A DNA stretch of 64,000 bases from an uncultured Schlesneria sp. (GCA_903858935.1 CAIOKO010000155.1:1-64000), one strand, 5' to 3'. Shown: positions 18,319 through 28,011, counted from the stretch's first letter. Program-made: numbers and translations. The notes: generated by a model not told the origin, from the letters alone.

Positions 18319-19596
18319 ATGACCACTTCCGGCGACTTGCCGTTCGATGTTGAATCCGTCCGGCGTGACTTTCCGATTCTCAATCAGCGGCTGTTAAACG
18401 ACAAACCGCTGGTCTATCTCGACACTGCGGCTACCTCGCAAAAGCCACGAGTCGTGATCGATAAGCTGGTCGAATGTTGCGAGAAGTACAATTCGAACGT
18501 CCATCGCGGAATTCATCAGCTTGGCGATCGGATGACGACGGAATTGGAAAACGCTCGCGAAATCGTCCAGCGGTTTATCGGAGCAAAAGACGTCGACGAG
18601 ATTGTCTTCACGTCGGGTACGACGATGTCGCTCAATATTGTCGCGCATGGCTGGGCGAGAAAATTCCTGAAGCCAGGTGACGAAGTTCTCGTCAACCCGA
18701 TGGAACATCACGCGAATCTCGTCCCCTGGCAGTTAGCGGCGAAGGCAACAGGAGCGGTCCTCAAATACATTCCCCTTACGGACGACGGTCGGCTTGATCT
18801 CAGTCACCTCGATCAATTGCTGACGACGCGAACAAAGCTGGTCGCGGTGACCGCGATGTCGAACGTGCTCGGGACGATCAACCCGATTTCCGAACTGGCC
18901 CGGCGTGCTCATGCGGTCGGTGCGTTGATCTGCGTGGACGGAGCCCAAAGTGTCCCACACGGTTCGACGAACGTGCGGGCATTGAATATCGACTTCCTCG
19001 CATTCTCGGGACACAAGCTTTACGGTCCGACAGGTATCGGGCTTCTATGGGCACGAAAAGAATTGCTCGAATCAATGGACCCGTTTCTTGCGGGTGGTCA
19101 TATGATTCGCGAAGTGTTCGAACAATCATCGACCTGGGCTGACCCACCGGCAAAATTCGAAGCAGGAACCTGTCCCTTCATTGAAGCTGTGGCACTCGGT
19201 GCGGCGATCGAATACGTAACAAAGCTGGGCATCGAACGAATTGCGGAATACGAACATCAGTTATCGGTCTACGCTCATGAAAGACTGAGCGAAGTCGCGG
19301 GAGTCCGCATCCTGGGCCCAGATGTCGAGCACAAAGGAGCGATCCTCAGTTTGGTGATCGACGGCTTGCATGCACACGATCTGTCGGATCTTCTCGATCG
19401 AGAAGGGGTCGCCATCCGAGCCGGCCACCACTGCACGATGCCACTGCATGAACTGCTGGGCCTGACCTCCTCAGCCAGAGCCAGTCTGGCCTTCTACAAC
19501 ACACGGGCCGAGATCGACAAACTGATCGAAGCGATCGATTCGGCGAAGAAGGTCTTTCAACGTCGATCAGGTTCAAGGCCTGGCGCGTCTCGGTGA
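18319..19596 (+). CDS. sufS: Cysteine desulfurase, SufS type
   Basis: PLP-dependent enzyme that takes sulfur from cysteine for Fe-S cluster assembly. 425 residues, slightly longer than the roughly 406 of E. coli SufS. The PLP lysine is in FSGHKLYGPTGIG and the catalytic persulfide cysteine in IRAGHHCTMPLHELLG, the short active-site form characteristic of the SufS group. The N-terminal SufS region reads RRDFPILNQRLLNDKPLVYL. No other suf gene is next to it: dapB is upstream and a DUF1501 gene is downstream, so its SufE/SufU partner must be elsewhere. The C-terminal tail RRSGSRPGASR is basic and probably disordered. Confidence 0.95.
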   Translation: MTTSGDLPFDVESVRRDFPILNQRLLNDKPLVYLDTAATSQKPRVVIDKLVECCEKYNSNVHRGIHQLGDRMTTELENAREIVQRFIGAKDVDEIVFTSGTTMSLNIVAHGWARKFLKPGDEVLVNPMEHHANLVPWQLAAKATGAVLKYIPLTDDGRLDLSHLDQLLTTRTKLVAVTAMSNVLGTINPISELARRAHAVGALICVDGAQSVPHGSTNVRALNIDFLAFSGHKLYGPTGIGLLWARKELLESMDPFLAGGHMIREVFEQSSTWADPPAKFEAGTCPFIEAVALGAAIEYVTKLGIERIAEYEHQLSVYAHERLSEVAGVRILGPDVEHKGAILSLVIDGLHAHDLSDLLDREGVAIRAGHHCTMPLHELLGLTSSARASLAFYNTRAEIDKLIEAIDSAKKVFQRRSGSRPGASR

Positions 19597-19915
19597 ATGG
19601 AGTTCCGCACAACCACCAGCGAATGAAATGGCATCGCGAATTCGAAAGGGTGACGCTCCTGTTGAGTCGCCAGGTTGATCTGTACAGCCAAAACTAAAAC
19701 GGCTCGAATGATTCACCCGCCCTCTGGCCAAAGCGTGCTGACCTTTTGTTCCGAATCACTTGGTTGATCCACTTTTTATGCATGTCGGATGATGGATGCT
19801 GGTTTTTGTTGCGGGGGCTAGGGTAAAGGCCCGTTAACCACCGCCGCGGGGGCGGTGGAGTTTCTTTTTGGGAACAGAGTGTTTGGAATTTGGCTTGTTT
19901 CAGGGTTATTTAACG
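19597..19915. other. Intergenic region sufS / DUF1501
   Basis: About 320 bp without a gene. It contains the second copy of the 41-bp dispersed repeat with its GC-rich hairpin (19818-19858), followed by a T-rich tail that may end the sufS transcript. Nothing else recognisable. Confidence 0.5.
19818..19872 (+). repeat. 41-bp dispersed hairpin repeat, copy 2, terminator-like
   Basis: Reverse complement of 6681-6721 at about 38 of 41 positions. CCACCGCC (19838-19845) pairs with GGCGGTGG (19851-19858) over a five-base loop, and tttcttttt follows at about 19861-19869. This form could terminate transcription from sufS. Confidence 0.7.
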
Positions 19916-21403
19916 ATGAGATCTGATCCTTTCGGCCTGACAGATCGACCGCAGGGGCGTCGCGAGTTTCTGTTCGATGCGGCGTCCGGTCTGGGTTCAC
20001 TGGCGCTGGCGTCTTTGTTGGCTGGCGAGGGACGGATTCAGGCGAGCCATGAACTGAACGGTCCGATTCGGCCTTTGATCCGGCCTGAGGCGCCGCTTGC
20101 TCAGCGGTCACCTCATTTCGCTCCTCGTGCCTCACGCGTCTTGATGATTTTCTGTTCGGGGGCACTAAGTCATGTCGACAGTTTTGATTACAAGCCGGAA
20201 CTGATTAAACGTGACGGTCAGCCGTTGCCGGGTGCTGAGAAGCTCGTCACGTTTCAGGGAGAGCAGGGGAGTCTTGTCGCGCCTCAATGGGCGTTCAAGC
20301 CGCGGGGCGAGTCGGGCAAGATGATTTCTGATCTGTTGCCGAATCTGGCCGAAATGGCTGACGAGATGTGCTTTATCCATTCGATGACCGCTAAAAGTAA
20401 CACTCATGGTCCCGCCGAGAATCAGATGAGTACCGGGTATACTCTGGACGGTTTCCCGAGTATTGGTGCCTGGGTCAGTTATGCATTGGGAAGCGAGTCG
20501 GCCGATCTTCCCAGCTTTGTAGCGATCCCCGATCCTCGCGGAGTTCCTCAAGCGGCCTCGAACAACTGGAACAGTGCGTTCCTTCCGGCGGCGTTTCAGG
20601 GGACTCCGTTTAACGCGGACAAACCGATCGCCAACCTTTCTCGTCCGCCGGAAATCTCGGAGGCGACGGAAGCGGCCACGTTGAGTTTCCTCAAGCGGAT
20701 GAACGCTCGTCATCTGGAGCAGCACCCAGGTGACTCGAATCTTGCGGCTCGAATTGCCAGTTATGAACTGGCTGGTCGGCTGCAGCTTCGGGCTGCGGAG
20801 GTTTCGGAATTGTCGAACGAGAGTAAAGAGACTCAGTCGTTATACGGCATGCTCGATGCCAGCCCGCTGAAGGCGGGGTTCGGGCGGAATTGTCTGCTGG
20901 CCCGGCGATTACTTGAAAGAGGCGTTCGCTTTGTGCAGCTCTTCAATGGTTCGTATGCGATGGGCGAAGGGGTGGGGAACTGGGACGGGCACAAGACATT
21001 GAAATCTCAGTATGAAGTTCATGCACCGATTCTCGATCAGCCTGCGGCAGCGCTGCTGAAGGATCTGAAGCGGACGGGATTGCTGGAGGATACTTTGGTC
21101 GTGTGGGTAACAGAATTTGGTCGGATGCCGACGTTTCAAAAGGGGGCCAGTGGGCGCGATCATAACCCGAAAGGGTTCACCTGTTGGCTGGCTGGAGCGG
21201 GGGTGAAGCGTGCTTTCAGTTACGGCGCGACCGATGATTTCGGACATAAAGCGATAACTCAACCGACGACGATCTATGACTTGCACGCCACGATTCTGCA
21301 TCTGTTGGGCTTGGACCACGAGCGGCTGTCGGTTTACCACAACGGGATTGAGCGTCGGCTGACCGACGTTCACGGGCATGTTCTGCATCAGATTTTGACG
21401 TAA
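19916..21403 (+). CDS. DUF1501 family Tat-exported protein (1)
   Basis: A DUF1501 protein, a sulfatase/alkaline-phosphatase-like fold family greatly expanded in planctomycetes; the substrate is unknown. 495 residues from the ATG at 19916. The N-terminus has a twin-arginine signal, [20 protein letters not shown]. Typical family blocks follow: [53 protein letters not shown] and [15 protein letters not shown]. The C-terminus ends [14 protein letters not shown], nearly the same ending as the copy at 33549. DUF1501 genes usually pair with DUF1549/DUF1553 cytochrome-type genes, but none is adjacent. The upstream ATG at 19868 would extend over the repeat and is not favoured. Confidence 0.92.
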   Translation: MRSDPFGLTDRPQGRREFLFDAASGLGSLALASLLAGEGRIQASHELNGPIRPLIRPEAPLAQRSPHFAPRASRVLMIFCSGALSHVDSFDYKPELIKRDGQPLPGAEKLVTFQGEQGSLVAPQWAFKPRGESGKMISDLLPNLAEMADEMCFIHSMTAKSNTHGPAENQMSTGYTLDGFPSIGAWVSYALGSESADLPSFVAIPDPRGVPQAASNNWNSAFLPAAFQGTPFNADKPIANLSRPPEISEATEAATLSFLKRMNARHLEQHPGDSNLAARIASYELAGRLQLRAAEVSELSNESKETQSLYGMLDASPLKAGFGRNCLLARRLLERGVRFVQLFNGSYAMGEGVGNWDGHKTLKSQYEVHAPILDQPAAALLKDLKRTGLLEDTLVVWVTEFGRMPTFQKGASGRDHNPKGFTCWLAGAGVKRAFSYGATDDFGHKAITQPTTIYDLHATILHLLGLDHERLSVYHNGIERRLTDVHGHVLHQILT

Positions 21404-21438
21404 GAGAGAATCTGTGCGTGATCGTAAGAAAAGATGTT

Positions 21439-21514
21439 TCACGCGAAGGCGCGGAGTCGCGAAAAAGACAAAACCGTTGAATTCTTCCCTGAGGTGCTTC
21501 GCGCCTTCGCGTGA
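21439..21514. terminator. Inverted repeat between convergent DUF1501 and hemA
   Basis: TCACGCGAAGGCGCG at 21439-21453 is perfectly mirrored by CGCGCCTTCGCGTGA at 21500-21514, with a 46-bp interior. It lies between two converging genes (stops at 21403 and 21553), so it may be a bidirectional transcription end or a repeat-derived cruciform. Confidence 0.5.
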
Positions 21515-21552
21515 GATCGTTTTGGATTATTGTCGATAACCCGGTTTCGATC

Positions 21553-22824
21553 TTACAAACCGAACAGTTTTTTCAACGCGTTGATCAACCCATGCGGGGT
21601 TCCTTCGCGGGCTTCGTCCTTAAGCGCTTCGAGCGGGGGATGCAGCAGCTTGTTGACGATTCGTTCGACGGTACGTTCGATCTGTTCGCGGTCTTTTTCG
21701 TTCAGATGGGGCAATTTATTGAACAGTCGATCGAGTTCGTCTCGACTGACGCCATGCCAGTCCTGCATCAGTCGAGAGACGACTTCGCCGCTTGCCCGAT
21801 GGTAGTACTCCGCCATGAATTTGGCGGTTTCTTCGTCGATGACTTCTCGTGCCTTATCGATTTCGCGGACTCGAGCTTTGCGGTTTTCTTCACAGGTATT
21901 TCTGAGGCTGTCGATGTCATACAGGAAGACGTTATCCAGATCGCCGACATTGGTATCGAAATCGCGGGGCGCACCCAGATCGAGGATGAATGCGGTTCGG
22001 CCGGGGTTGGCGGCGCGGACTTGTTTGAAGAGTTTCGCATCGACGATCGGTTTGTCGGCACCGGTTGTACTGACGATCACGTCCGCCTGGCCAAGCCACT
22101 TGTTGAGATCGGACCAGGGGGCTGTTCGTCCACCCCATTCGGCAGCGACTCGCTCTGCACGCTCAGGACTTCGGTTGACGACGACGATGTCGCGAACCCC
22201 TTCGTCTTTCAGATACCGGAGGGTTTCTTCTGCCATCTCTCCGGCACCGATGACCAGAACGAGTTTGTCAGCGAAATGATCAAAAATACTTTTTGCGAAG
22301 TCGCCAACAGCAACGCTGGCGATCGAAACCTTTCCTTCCGCCAGTCGTGTTTCCGAGCGGACTCGACTGGAGGTTCGGATGGCACCCTGGAACAGGGCAT
22401 GAGCGACGGAACCACACGAACCTTGAGCTTCCGCGACGCGGTAGGCTTCGCGAACCTGATTCACGATTTGAGGTTCACCCAGGACCATGCTATCGAGCGA
22501 CGAGATCACTTCGAACAGGTGTCTGACCGCTTCCGAACCGGTAGCGGCTCGCAGTTCGCCGACAAACTCGTCCAGCGGCACGTCGTGAAATTCGGACAGG
22601 AATTGTGCCAGAAGTGGTGGCGTCAGTGGTTCGGCGTCGGAAGGTCGAGCGACGTACAATTCGACTCGATTACAAGTCGAAAGGACAACCGATTCAGTTT
22701 CCGGAAAACGTTCTTTCAGGCGCGTGTATGCGGCGGCCAATCGTTCGGGCGTAGCAAATGCCAACCGTTCGCGGATCGCAAGGGGTGTCGTTTGATGTGT
22801 GCAGTAAAGAGCAAGCAAGTTCAC
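21553..22824 (-). CDS. hemA: Glutamyl-tRNA reductase
   Basis: First committed enzyme of C5-pathway tetrapyrrole synthesis; it reduces glutamyl-tRNA(Glu) with NADPH to glutamate-1-semialdehyde. 423 residues, family length. The catalytic Cys is in VVLSTCNRVELYVA near residue 50. The conserved SSLDSMVLGEPQIVNQVR block, the NADPH motif VIGAGEMAEETLR and the C-terminal dimerisation region are all present. The ATG at 22824 overlaps by four bases with the stop of the upstream HemX/CcsA-like gene, indicating translational coupling. It converges with the DUF1501 gene, with the 21439-21514 inverted repeat between them. Confidence 0.97.
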   Translation of the reverse strand: MNLLALYCTHQTTPLAIRERLAFATPERLAAAYTRLKERFPETESVVLSTCNRVELYVARPSDAEPLTPPLLAQFLSEFHDVPLDEFVGELRAATGSEAVRHLFEVISSLDSMVLGEPQIVNQVREAYRVAEAQGSCGSVAHALFQGAIRTSSRVRSETRLAEGKVSIASVAVGDFAKSIFDHFADKLVLVIGAGEMAEETLRYLKDEGVRDIVVVNRSPERAERVAAEWGGRTAPWSDLNKWLGQADVIVSTTGADKPIVDAKLFKQVRAANPGRTAFILDLGAPRDFDTNVGDLDNVFLYDIDSLRNTCEENRKARVREIDKAREVIDEETAKFMAEYYHRASGEVVSRLMQDWHGVSRDELDRLFNKLPHLNEKDREQIERTVERIVNKLLHPPLEALKDEAREGTPHGLINALKKLFGL

Positions 22825-23702
22825 GGTGCCCGTCCTTGCGTTGCCGCTTCAGAAAGGGCTGATGCCGAACCGTGGATCGATCGCATTCCAACGGCAGCGG
22901 TCAGCATCTGCAAGCCAATCATTGTGACAAGCAGAAAGCCGCAGGCCCATGCCGTCAGAAGGGCTACCTGTCGTCCAGGCGATCGCTTTTGTGTGAGCAA
23001 CCAGACAAACAGAGCCCCCATTAACAGGCCCGTGATTGCTCCGCCGATGACGACAGGATCGGTCCACGTCATCGGCAATTCGCCCCCTTTGGCGAAAATG
23101 GAAAGGCCAAATCCTGTCGCAATCCCGAATGCCTGGAACGGGACGGCTGTCAGAATGGCCCATCGATTCAATCGTTCGATCAATTCCAGGTTTGGTAATT
23201 TCACAGCACCCGTCGTCATTAATCTCTTTTTGAGTCGTCGATGCTGCCACAAATAGAGGAGGCTGGAAACAAAACCAAGTAAGACAAATGTCGTCCCCAA
23301 CCCGAGCATAGAAGCGTGCAGCATCTTCCAGCCACGGTGATAATCAAGCCGATGGCTGGGTGAGTCTGTCACAAAACGGGAGGTGATCACGAGTATCAGA
23401 ATCACTGGCCACATCACCAGGCCTGTCGCCAGTTCGCCGTCGGCCATGGTGACAAATAAATAAACGAGCACGGCGAGCCATGCGACGACCAGCAGCCAGT
23501 CATGAGCGGAGCTCAGCAACGGAGGCAGATCTGACTGGTTCGACCGGCGCAGGAGATAGAACGTATGAGCGACCAGGCCGGCCACAGCGAGTAGTAACGA
23601 GACAATTCGGGTCAGCGCGTAACGGCGCTTTAACTGACTCAGTTCGCATGCGAACGCCAGTCCATAACTTGCCAGAAAACAAATGACTGTCGTTTTCAAC
23701 AT
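22821..23702 (-). CDS. HemX/CcsA-like membrane protein
   Basis: A polytopic membrane protein of about 293 residues with eight hydrophobic segments, of the cytochrome c assembly (CcsA/CcmC) superfamily in its HemX form. HemX-type proteins sit beside hemA and are thought to influence glutamyl-tRNA reductase level or handle haem. The segment DYHRGWKMLHASMLGLG carries the His typical of haem-contacting helices. The tryptophan-rich WxWD-type signature of true CcsA is not evident. The ATG at 23702 (MLKTTVICFLASYG) is preferred over 23756. It overlaps hemA by four bases, so both are one transcriptional unit. Divergent from the HAD-like gene at 23976. Confidence 0.85.
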   Translation of the reverse strand: MLKTTVICFLASYGLAFACELSQLKRRYALTRIVSLLLAVAGLVAHTFYLLRRSNQSDLPPLLSSAHDWLLVVAWLAVLVYLFVTMADGELATGLVMWPVILILVITSRFVTDSPSHRLDYHRGWKMLHASMLGLGTTFVLLGFVSSLLYLWQHRRLKKRLMTTGAVKLPNLELIERLNRWAILTAVPFQAFGIATGFGLSIFAKGGELPMTWTDPVVIGGAITGLLMGALFVWLLTQKRSPGRQVALLTAWACGFLLVTMIGLQMLTAAVGMRSIHGSASALSEAATQGRAP

Positions 23703-23975
23703 GATCTCATTGACCGCTCTTGATCTGAGGAAATATACAGGGGAACCAATCTGCATTCAAACCTTGTCCAGTCGCAGTACCGGGAACAACGACTTTGAAC
23801 GGATAATTCTTTCGCCGATTGAATGGGTCAGTGTAATGGACTCGGTTGCTCAATTTGCGTGTTATGGTGGCAATTGGGTTGCAGGGAAAGCCGATGCTGT
23901 GACAATATGAGGTTTCTGGTCTTGAACGTTGAAGTCCTCTCAAGACGACATTGTAAAACACATTTCTACTGAATT

Positions 23976-24932
23976 ATGGCTAAATCACTTCTTGAATATG
24001 CAGATCTCTTAGACGAGAGGAAACTCCTTTGGCCTGCGCCGCCGAAAATTGAAGTCGTCAATGCGGCGCCATCGATGAAGCCATTGGATGGTATTCGAGC
24101 CGTGACGTGGTCGATCTATGGAACGTTATTACGGATCACAGACGGCGAGCTTTTGTTCCGTCACCCGCAAGCGATCCGGATGGAAGTGGCGATTGAAAAG
24201 ACCATCCACGAATTTAATATGTGGAACAGCATGACTCGGCGACCGGGAAAGCCTGCGGATCTGCTGTTGCCCAAGTACGTGAACATTCTCGAAGACGCGC
24301 GACTTCGATCAAGTAATCGGAAGGGAGATATCCCCGAAATCGATTCGGCCTCGACCTGGAGGACCATGCTTGGATTGCTCGACAAGAAAGAGTATCGATA
24401 CGACGAATCACTTTATGGTGACCTGGATGAGCTTGCGCAGAAAGTTGCGTACTTCTTTCATAGTTCATTACAGGGAACGGAAGCCGCACCTGGGGCACTG
24501 ACGACAATGTCCATGCTGAGCGAGGCCGGGTATCGGCAGGCCGCGCTGGCGGATGGGCAATGCTTCACACTGGTACAATTGACTCGAGCATTGCGGGTTC
24601 AGGGAAGTCTGCCCTACCTGGAAGCCTTATTGCCTGACAATTTGAATACTCTGTCGTATGAGTGGGGCGTTCGCAAACCGTCGCCGTCGCTCTATGCCCA
24701 GTCGATTCTTCGCTTCAAGGGAATCGGGATTGAGCCGAGCCAGATCCTGCATGTGGGGACACGCATGAACGATGACCTTGCCGTGGCCAAGTCATATGGA
24801 TTCCGAACGGTTCTGTATGCTGGAGACAAAACCAGCCTGCAGGCCACGGGTGCCGATCTGAAGAACCCAGAGACTCGGCCCGACAGGCTGATTACGGAAT
24901 TAACTCAGTTGCGGAATATCCTTCAAGCGTGA
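23976..24932 (+). CDS. HAD-superfamily fold protein lacking the catalytic nucleophile
   Basis: A 318-residue protein with the haloacid dehalogenase fold layout but degenerate catalysis. Motif I reads AVTWSIYGTLL: the nucleophilic Asp of the normal DxDGT motif is Ser46 (codon TCG at 24111) and the second Asp is Tyr48. Motif II (AALADGQ) lacks the usual Ser/Thr. Motif III Lys remains in WGVRKPSPSLY, and motif IV (HVGTRMNDDLAVAKSYGFRT) has lost the Asp after Gly but keeps a following Asp pair. A cap insertion follows motif I. It is probably not an Asp-nucleophile phosphatase; a regulatory or binding role is inference. It is divergent from the haem operon and convergent with a BON-like gene 26 bp away. 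Confidence 0.82.
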   Translation: MAKSLLEYADLLDERKLLWPAPPKIEVVNAAPSMKPLDGIRAVTWSIYGTLLRITDGELLFRHPQAIRMEVAIEKTIHEFNMWNSMTRRPGKPADLLLPKYVNILEDARLRSSNRKGDIPEIDSASTWRTMLGLLDKKEYRYDESLYGDLDELAQKVAYFFHSSLQGTEAAPGALTTMSMLSEAGYRQAALADGQCFTLVQLTRALRVQGSLPYLEALLPDNLNTLSYEWGVRKPSPSLYAQSILRFKGIGIEPSQILHVGTRMNDDLAVAKSYGFRTVLYAGDKTSLQATGADLKNPETRPDRLITELTQLRNILQA

Positions 24933-24958
24933 AATCCTTCAAGCGCGAAGAAGAGTCA

Positions 24959-25261
24959 TTACTTCGGAGTTTGAGGCCGGGTTACGACATGATTGATGGC
25001 TTGAACGCCGGCGATTTGATTGACTAACTCAACAAGGTCGATTCCGTCGTCGTTGGCTTCCAGCAAGCCTTCCAGACAAACGCCTTGCGGACAATGGTGG
25101 ACTTTGAGCCGGGCAAATCGAAGGCCTGGTTGAGCCTGCAAGGTTCGCTGAATCAGGCATTCCAGGTCATGCGGCCCGTCATGACGCATGGGGAGAGCTG
25201 CAGGGGTTGAGGAAACGTCGACGGAGTTGACGTGAGACAAAGTTTCAGAGCGCTGTGTCAT
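24959..25261 (-). CDS. Small BON-like domain protein
   Basis: A 100-residue protein. After a polar N-terminus of about 30 residues comes one alpha-beta domain: LECLIQRTLQAQ, then KVHHCPQGVCLEGLLEA, then LVELVNQIAGVQAINHVVT. This order of helix, strand with Gly, helix and a terminal strand resembles a BON domain, a module usually tied to membranes or periplasm, but no signal peptide is visible here. The start ATG at 25261 (MTQRSETL) is preferred; an upstream in-frame ATG at 25294 is possible. No operon partner. Confidence 0.7.
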   Translation of the reverse strand: MTQRSETLSHVNSVDVSSTPAALPMRHDGPHDLECLIQRTLQAQPGLRFARLKVHHCPQGVCLEGLLEANDDGIDLVELVNQIAGVQAINHVVTRPQTPK

Positions 25262-25407
25262 CCGAGTCTTCCTTGTGTTGAAGGATGAATTCACTCCCTA
25301 GCACTAAGTCGTAGTTTACTCCGTCGATTTCGGAAACCGAAATATTTTCCAGGGCTGGTCAATAATTTTCGCGATTTTGTTCAAGGTCAGGTTTAGGTTC
25401 GATTGAT

Positions 25408-26925
25408 TCAGTTCAGATGAGGGAGGATGAGTTGTGTGCGGATTTTGTAACCCGCTTCGTTCGGATGCAGTTTATCTTCGACAAAGATATCGGTACGGGG
25501 CATGCCGTCAGGTCCGAGCATGGCGTCAAACAAGTCGACGAAGCCCAGGTTTGGGCCTGAGGTGCAAAATTCCTTAATCAGTCGATTCGCTTCCTTTTGC
25601 TTTTCAGCTTGTGACCATCTTGCGGGGCTTGCATTGATTCCCAGGTACACAATACGTGTCTGGGGAAGTTTCGATCGAACTTTGGCAACGTAGGTTTTGA
25701 AGTCGGCAAACACTTGTTCCGGTGATTTGCCGTTATTGATATCGTTGCCACCAGCCTGGATCAGGATCAATTTGGGTTTGTAGGGAAGTGCGATCTGATC
25801 TGCGTAGAAGATATTGTCTGCAAGGGTCGAACCACCGAAGCCTCGGTTAAAGACGGTGTGCTGCGGAAAATCCTCAGCGAGTGTTTTCCACAATCGGATG
25901 CTCGATGCTCCGGCGAAAAGGATTGCTCCTGATGGAGGTGGATTGATTTTGTCAGCGGCCTGAAAGGCGAGAATTTCGTTATCAAATTTGTAGGGGCCAT
26001 CCATCGGTCGCCAGAGCCATCGCAGTGCGTCAGGGAGCGTTGCGCCGCCATGGTTTCCGCTGTGTCCTCCATGTCCCCAGACCGTCTTGACGTCGTATTT
26101 TGCAAATTGCAGTGAGGATTCCATTTCGAGGTTCGCGAGCCACCAGTTTCCGTGCTCGTTATTAAGGTCGCGGTCCCCGTCCTGAAGGAAGACGCGAATT
26201 GGCTTGCGTGGCGTTTTGCGGATCAATGCCTGGTAATTGTGACCACCACGGATATTGGTAAAGCTTCCGATATGGCTGAGGACTTTTCGGAAAACGTCTG
26301 GCCGTTCCCAGGCGACTGTCCAGGCACAGATTCCTCCTGATGACGCACCGCAGATCGCTCGTTGCACAGGGTCCTTTGTCAGATTGTAAGTTTTCGCGAC
26401 TTCTGGAAGGATTTCATCAATGATCAGTTTGGAGTACTGGTCGCTGAGTGTGTCGTATTCGACGCTGCGGTTATTGGCTTGCCATCGCGATTCTGGAAGC
26501 TTTTCACCCCGATGACCAGGGTCGATGAAGATTCCGATGATCGGAGGAATTTCCTTCCTGTGGATCAGGTTGTCCAAGACAACGGGGGCGCGGTATTCAC
26601 CTGTTTTATTAACATAAGCATGACCATCCTGAAAAACCATTACAGCTGTCGGCTTCGCGGCGTCATACTGTGCGGGAACGTAGACGTAATAGTCTCGAAC
26701 GGTTCCCTCAAAGACTCTGCTGGTCCACGAATGCTTCGTAACCTTTCCCTCAGGAACACCTGCGATGGCGTTTGAGTCTGGTCCGAGGTCGTATTTTTGT
26801 GGTTCAAGCGGCTTTTCCGACTGGGCCGACAACGTCGATACGATCATCAGCGGGAACAGCAGGCAGGGGGTGAGCAAACGCACGGCGAAGACTCCTGTAA
26901 GAGTAATAAATCCATGTGGATTCAC
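25408..26925 (-). CDS. Exported esterase fused to SGNH/GDSL hydrolase
   Basis: A 505-residue secreted protein with two hydrolase domains. A signal peptide covers roughly residues 1-34 (ending STLSAQ). The first domain, about residues 60-300, is an alpha/beta hydrolase of the enterochelin-esterase/esterase-D type, with nucleophile segment ICGASSGGICAW and FQDGHAYVNKTG. The second domain, about residues 330-505, is an SGNH hydrolase: block I LFAGASSIRLW, block II NRGFGGSTLAD, block III QAGGNDINNG and block V EDKLHPNEAGY. Block I is GASS, not GDS, yet retains a Ser. Both domains suggest deacylation of polysaccharide or other esters outside the cytoplasm. Isolated gene. Confidence 0.9.
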   Translation of the reverse strand: MNPHGFITLTGVFAVRLLTPCLLFPLMIVSTLSAQSEKPLEPQKYDLGPDSNAIAGVPEGKVTKHSWTSRVFEGTVRDYYVYVPAQYDAAKPTAVMVFQDGHAYVNKTGEYRAPVVLDNLIHRKEIPPIIGIFIDPGHRGEKLPESRWQANNRSVEYDTLSDQYSKLIIDEILPEVAKTYNLTKDPVQRAICGASSGGICAWTVAWERPDVFRKVLSHIGSFTNIRGGHNYQALIRKTPRKPIRVFLQDGDRDLNNEHGNWWLANLEMESSLQFAKYDVKTVWGHGGHSGNHGGATLPDALRWLWRPMDGPYKFDNEILAFQAADKINPPPSGAILFAGASSIRLWKTLAEDFPQHTVFNRGFGGSTLADNIFYADQIALPYKPKLILIQAGGNDINNGKSPEQVFADFKTYVAKVRSKLPQTRIVYLGINASPARWSQAEKQKEANRLIKEFCTSGPNLGFVDLFDAMLGPDGMPRTDIFVEDKLHPNEAGYKIRTQLILPHLN

Positions 26926-26973
26926 TACGATAAGAGTCTGATGGTCGCTGCGAAAGAGATCAGGGGTAACTTC

Positions 26974-27684
26974 TTAAACGGTAGTCAGTTTTGGCGACTG
27001 TTTCCAACGATTGAACATCTCAACGTCCTTCTTCAGAAAATCATGTGATTGGAATGGTGAATCCAACTCGCTGACGACCAGTTTTGAGAATCCATGGTTT
27101 GCCAGCCGTGTCATGACTTCTGTCGCCAATTCCTCGTTGTAGTGGACAGGCTGATGCTCTTCGCCGCCGGGTTGATAACCAGGAAGATGGACATGTTGAA
27201 GCTTGCCAGCATGTTTCACCAGAAAGCGTTCGACGTGGTCCATCAACGTCGCAAAGGGTGCGTCATGCAACGTAAATTTCCAGAGATGTTCGACATCCAG
27301 AGTCAGTCCAGGGCTTCGCTCGGCCCACTGCTCGAATCGATCCAGATCGAGTACATGATTCTCAATCGCCAGATCGAGTTTTGGATCTAACTTGAGGAGT
27401 GCTCCCTGGTGCCGATCAAACATCGGTTGGTGAATGACCATCGCCGTGCAGTTCAAACACTGGTAAAGCTTCACAGCCGATCGCAACGCGTCATCGGAGA
27501 TCGGTCCGCCATTTGGGAAATGCAATGCATATCGGAAAGGATAGTTGCTCGCGAGGTCAGCGATCTCATCCACGTGTCCAAGTAACTCTGAGTCAAGCCA
27601 GAATTCGACAGCTTGAAAACCGGCGGCAAGGGCCGTTTCGAAGGCTTGCTGGCGGGGTTTAAATTTTGTCGCTAACGTCAACAT
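26974..27684 (-). CDS. Sugar phosphate isomerase/epimerase-like TIM-barrel protein
   Basis: A 236-residue cytosolic protein of the xylose-isomerase-like/AP endonuclease 2 TIM-barrel superfamily. Strand-end metal-ligand positions are visible: FQAVEFWLDSELL, ALHFPNGG, MVIHQPMFD, LAIENHVLDLD, LTLDVEHLWKF, HVHLPGYQPGGEEH and LVVSELDSP. These give the Glu/His/Asp set typical of the family. The substrate is unknown. The ATG at 27684 opens MLTLATKFKPR. The gene lies 48 bp upstream of the esterase-SGNH gene on the same strand, so co-transcription is possible. Confidence 0.85.
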   Translation of the reverse strand: MLTLATKFKPRQQAFETALAAGFQAVEFWLDSELLGHVDEIADLASNYPFRYALHFPNGGPISDDALRSAVKLYQCLNCTAMVIHQPMFDRHQGALLKLDPKLDLAIENHVLDLDRFEQWAERSPGLTLDVEHLWKFTLHDAPFATLMDHVERFLVKHAGKLQHVHLPGYQPGGEEHQPVHYNEELATEVMTRLANHGFSKLVVSELDSPFQSHDFLKKDVEMFNRWKQSPKLTTV

Positions 27685-28011
27685 GTCTTATCCAGATAGT
27701 CTTTGATTGAATTCATTTTACAGGCATTTTGTTTGCCTGGATCTTAATTCATGCGAAGGGTGATTTAGCACGAATGCCTGTCAGTTTAACACGGCGGACA
27801 ACTCAATAAGAAGTGTTTGAGAATCTTGAGGATCGGCAATCAGAGTTCTGTCAGTTTTCGGCAGCCGGGCGATCGTGGCTAATTTTTTGTGAATTTTCTT
27901 ACCGTATTCGACTAGCATCGAAATGTGACATAAGCTATTTTCCACGCACCCTCGCATTCTTGTACATGAGAAGTGCTTGGCCCCAGCAATCAGAAGGACA
28001 AGGAGGTCCGC
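27685..28011. other. Divergent intergenic region upstream of rimI
   Basis: About 327 bp, divergent between the isomerase-like gene and rimI. A small hairpin CAGGCA/TGCCTG lies at about 27721-27740. A strong Shine-Dalgarno AAGGAGG is at 28000-28006. Nothing else was recognised. Confidence 0.5.

Noticed and set aside
21511-23256. 581-residue open frame on the plus strand
   Set aside because: It runs antisense through hemA and the HemX/CcsA-like gene, both well supported. The translation has low complexity and no domain, so it is an artefact of codon bias.
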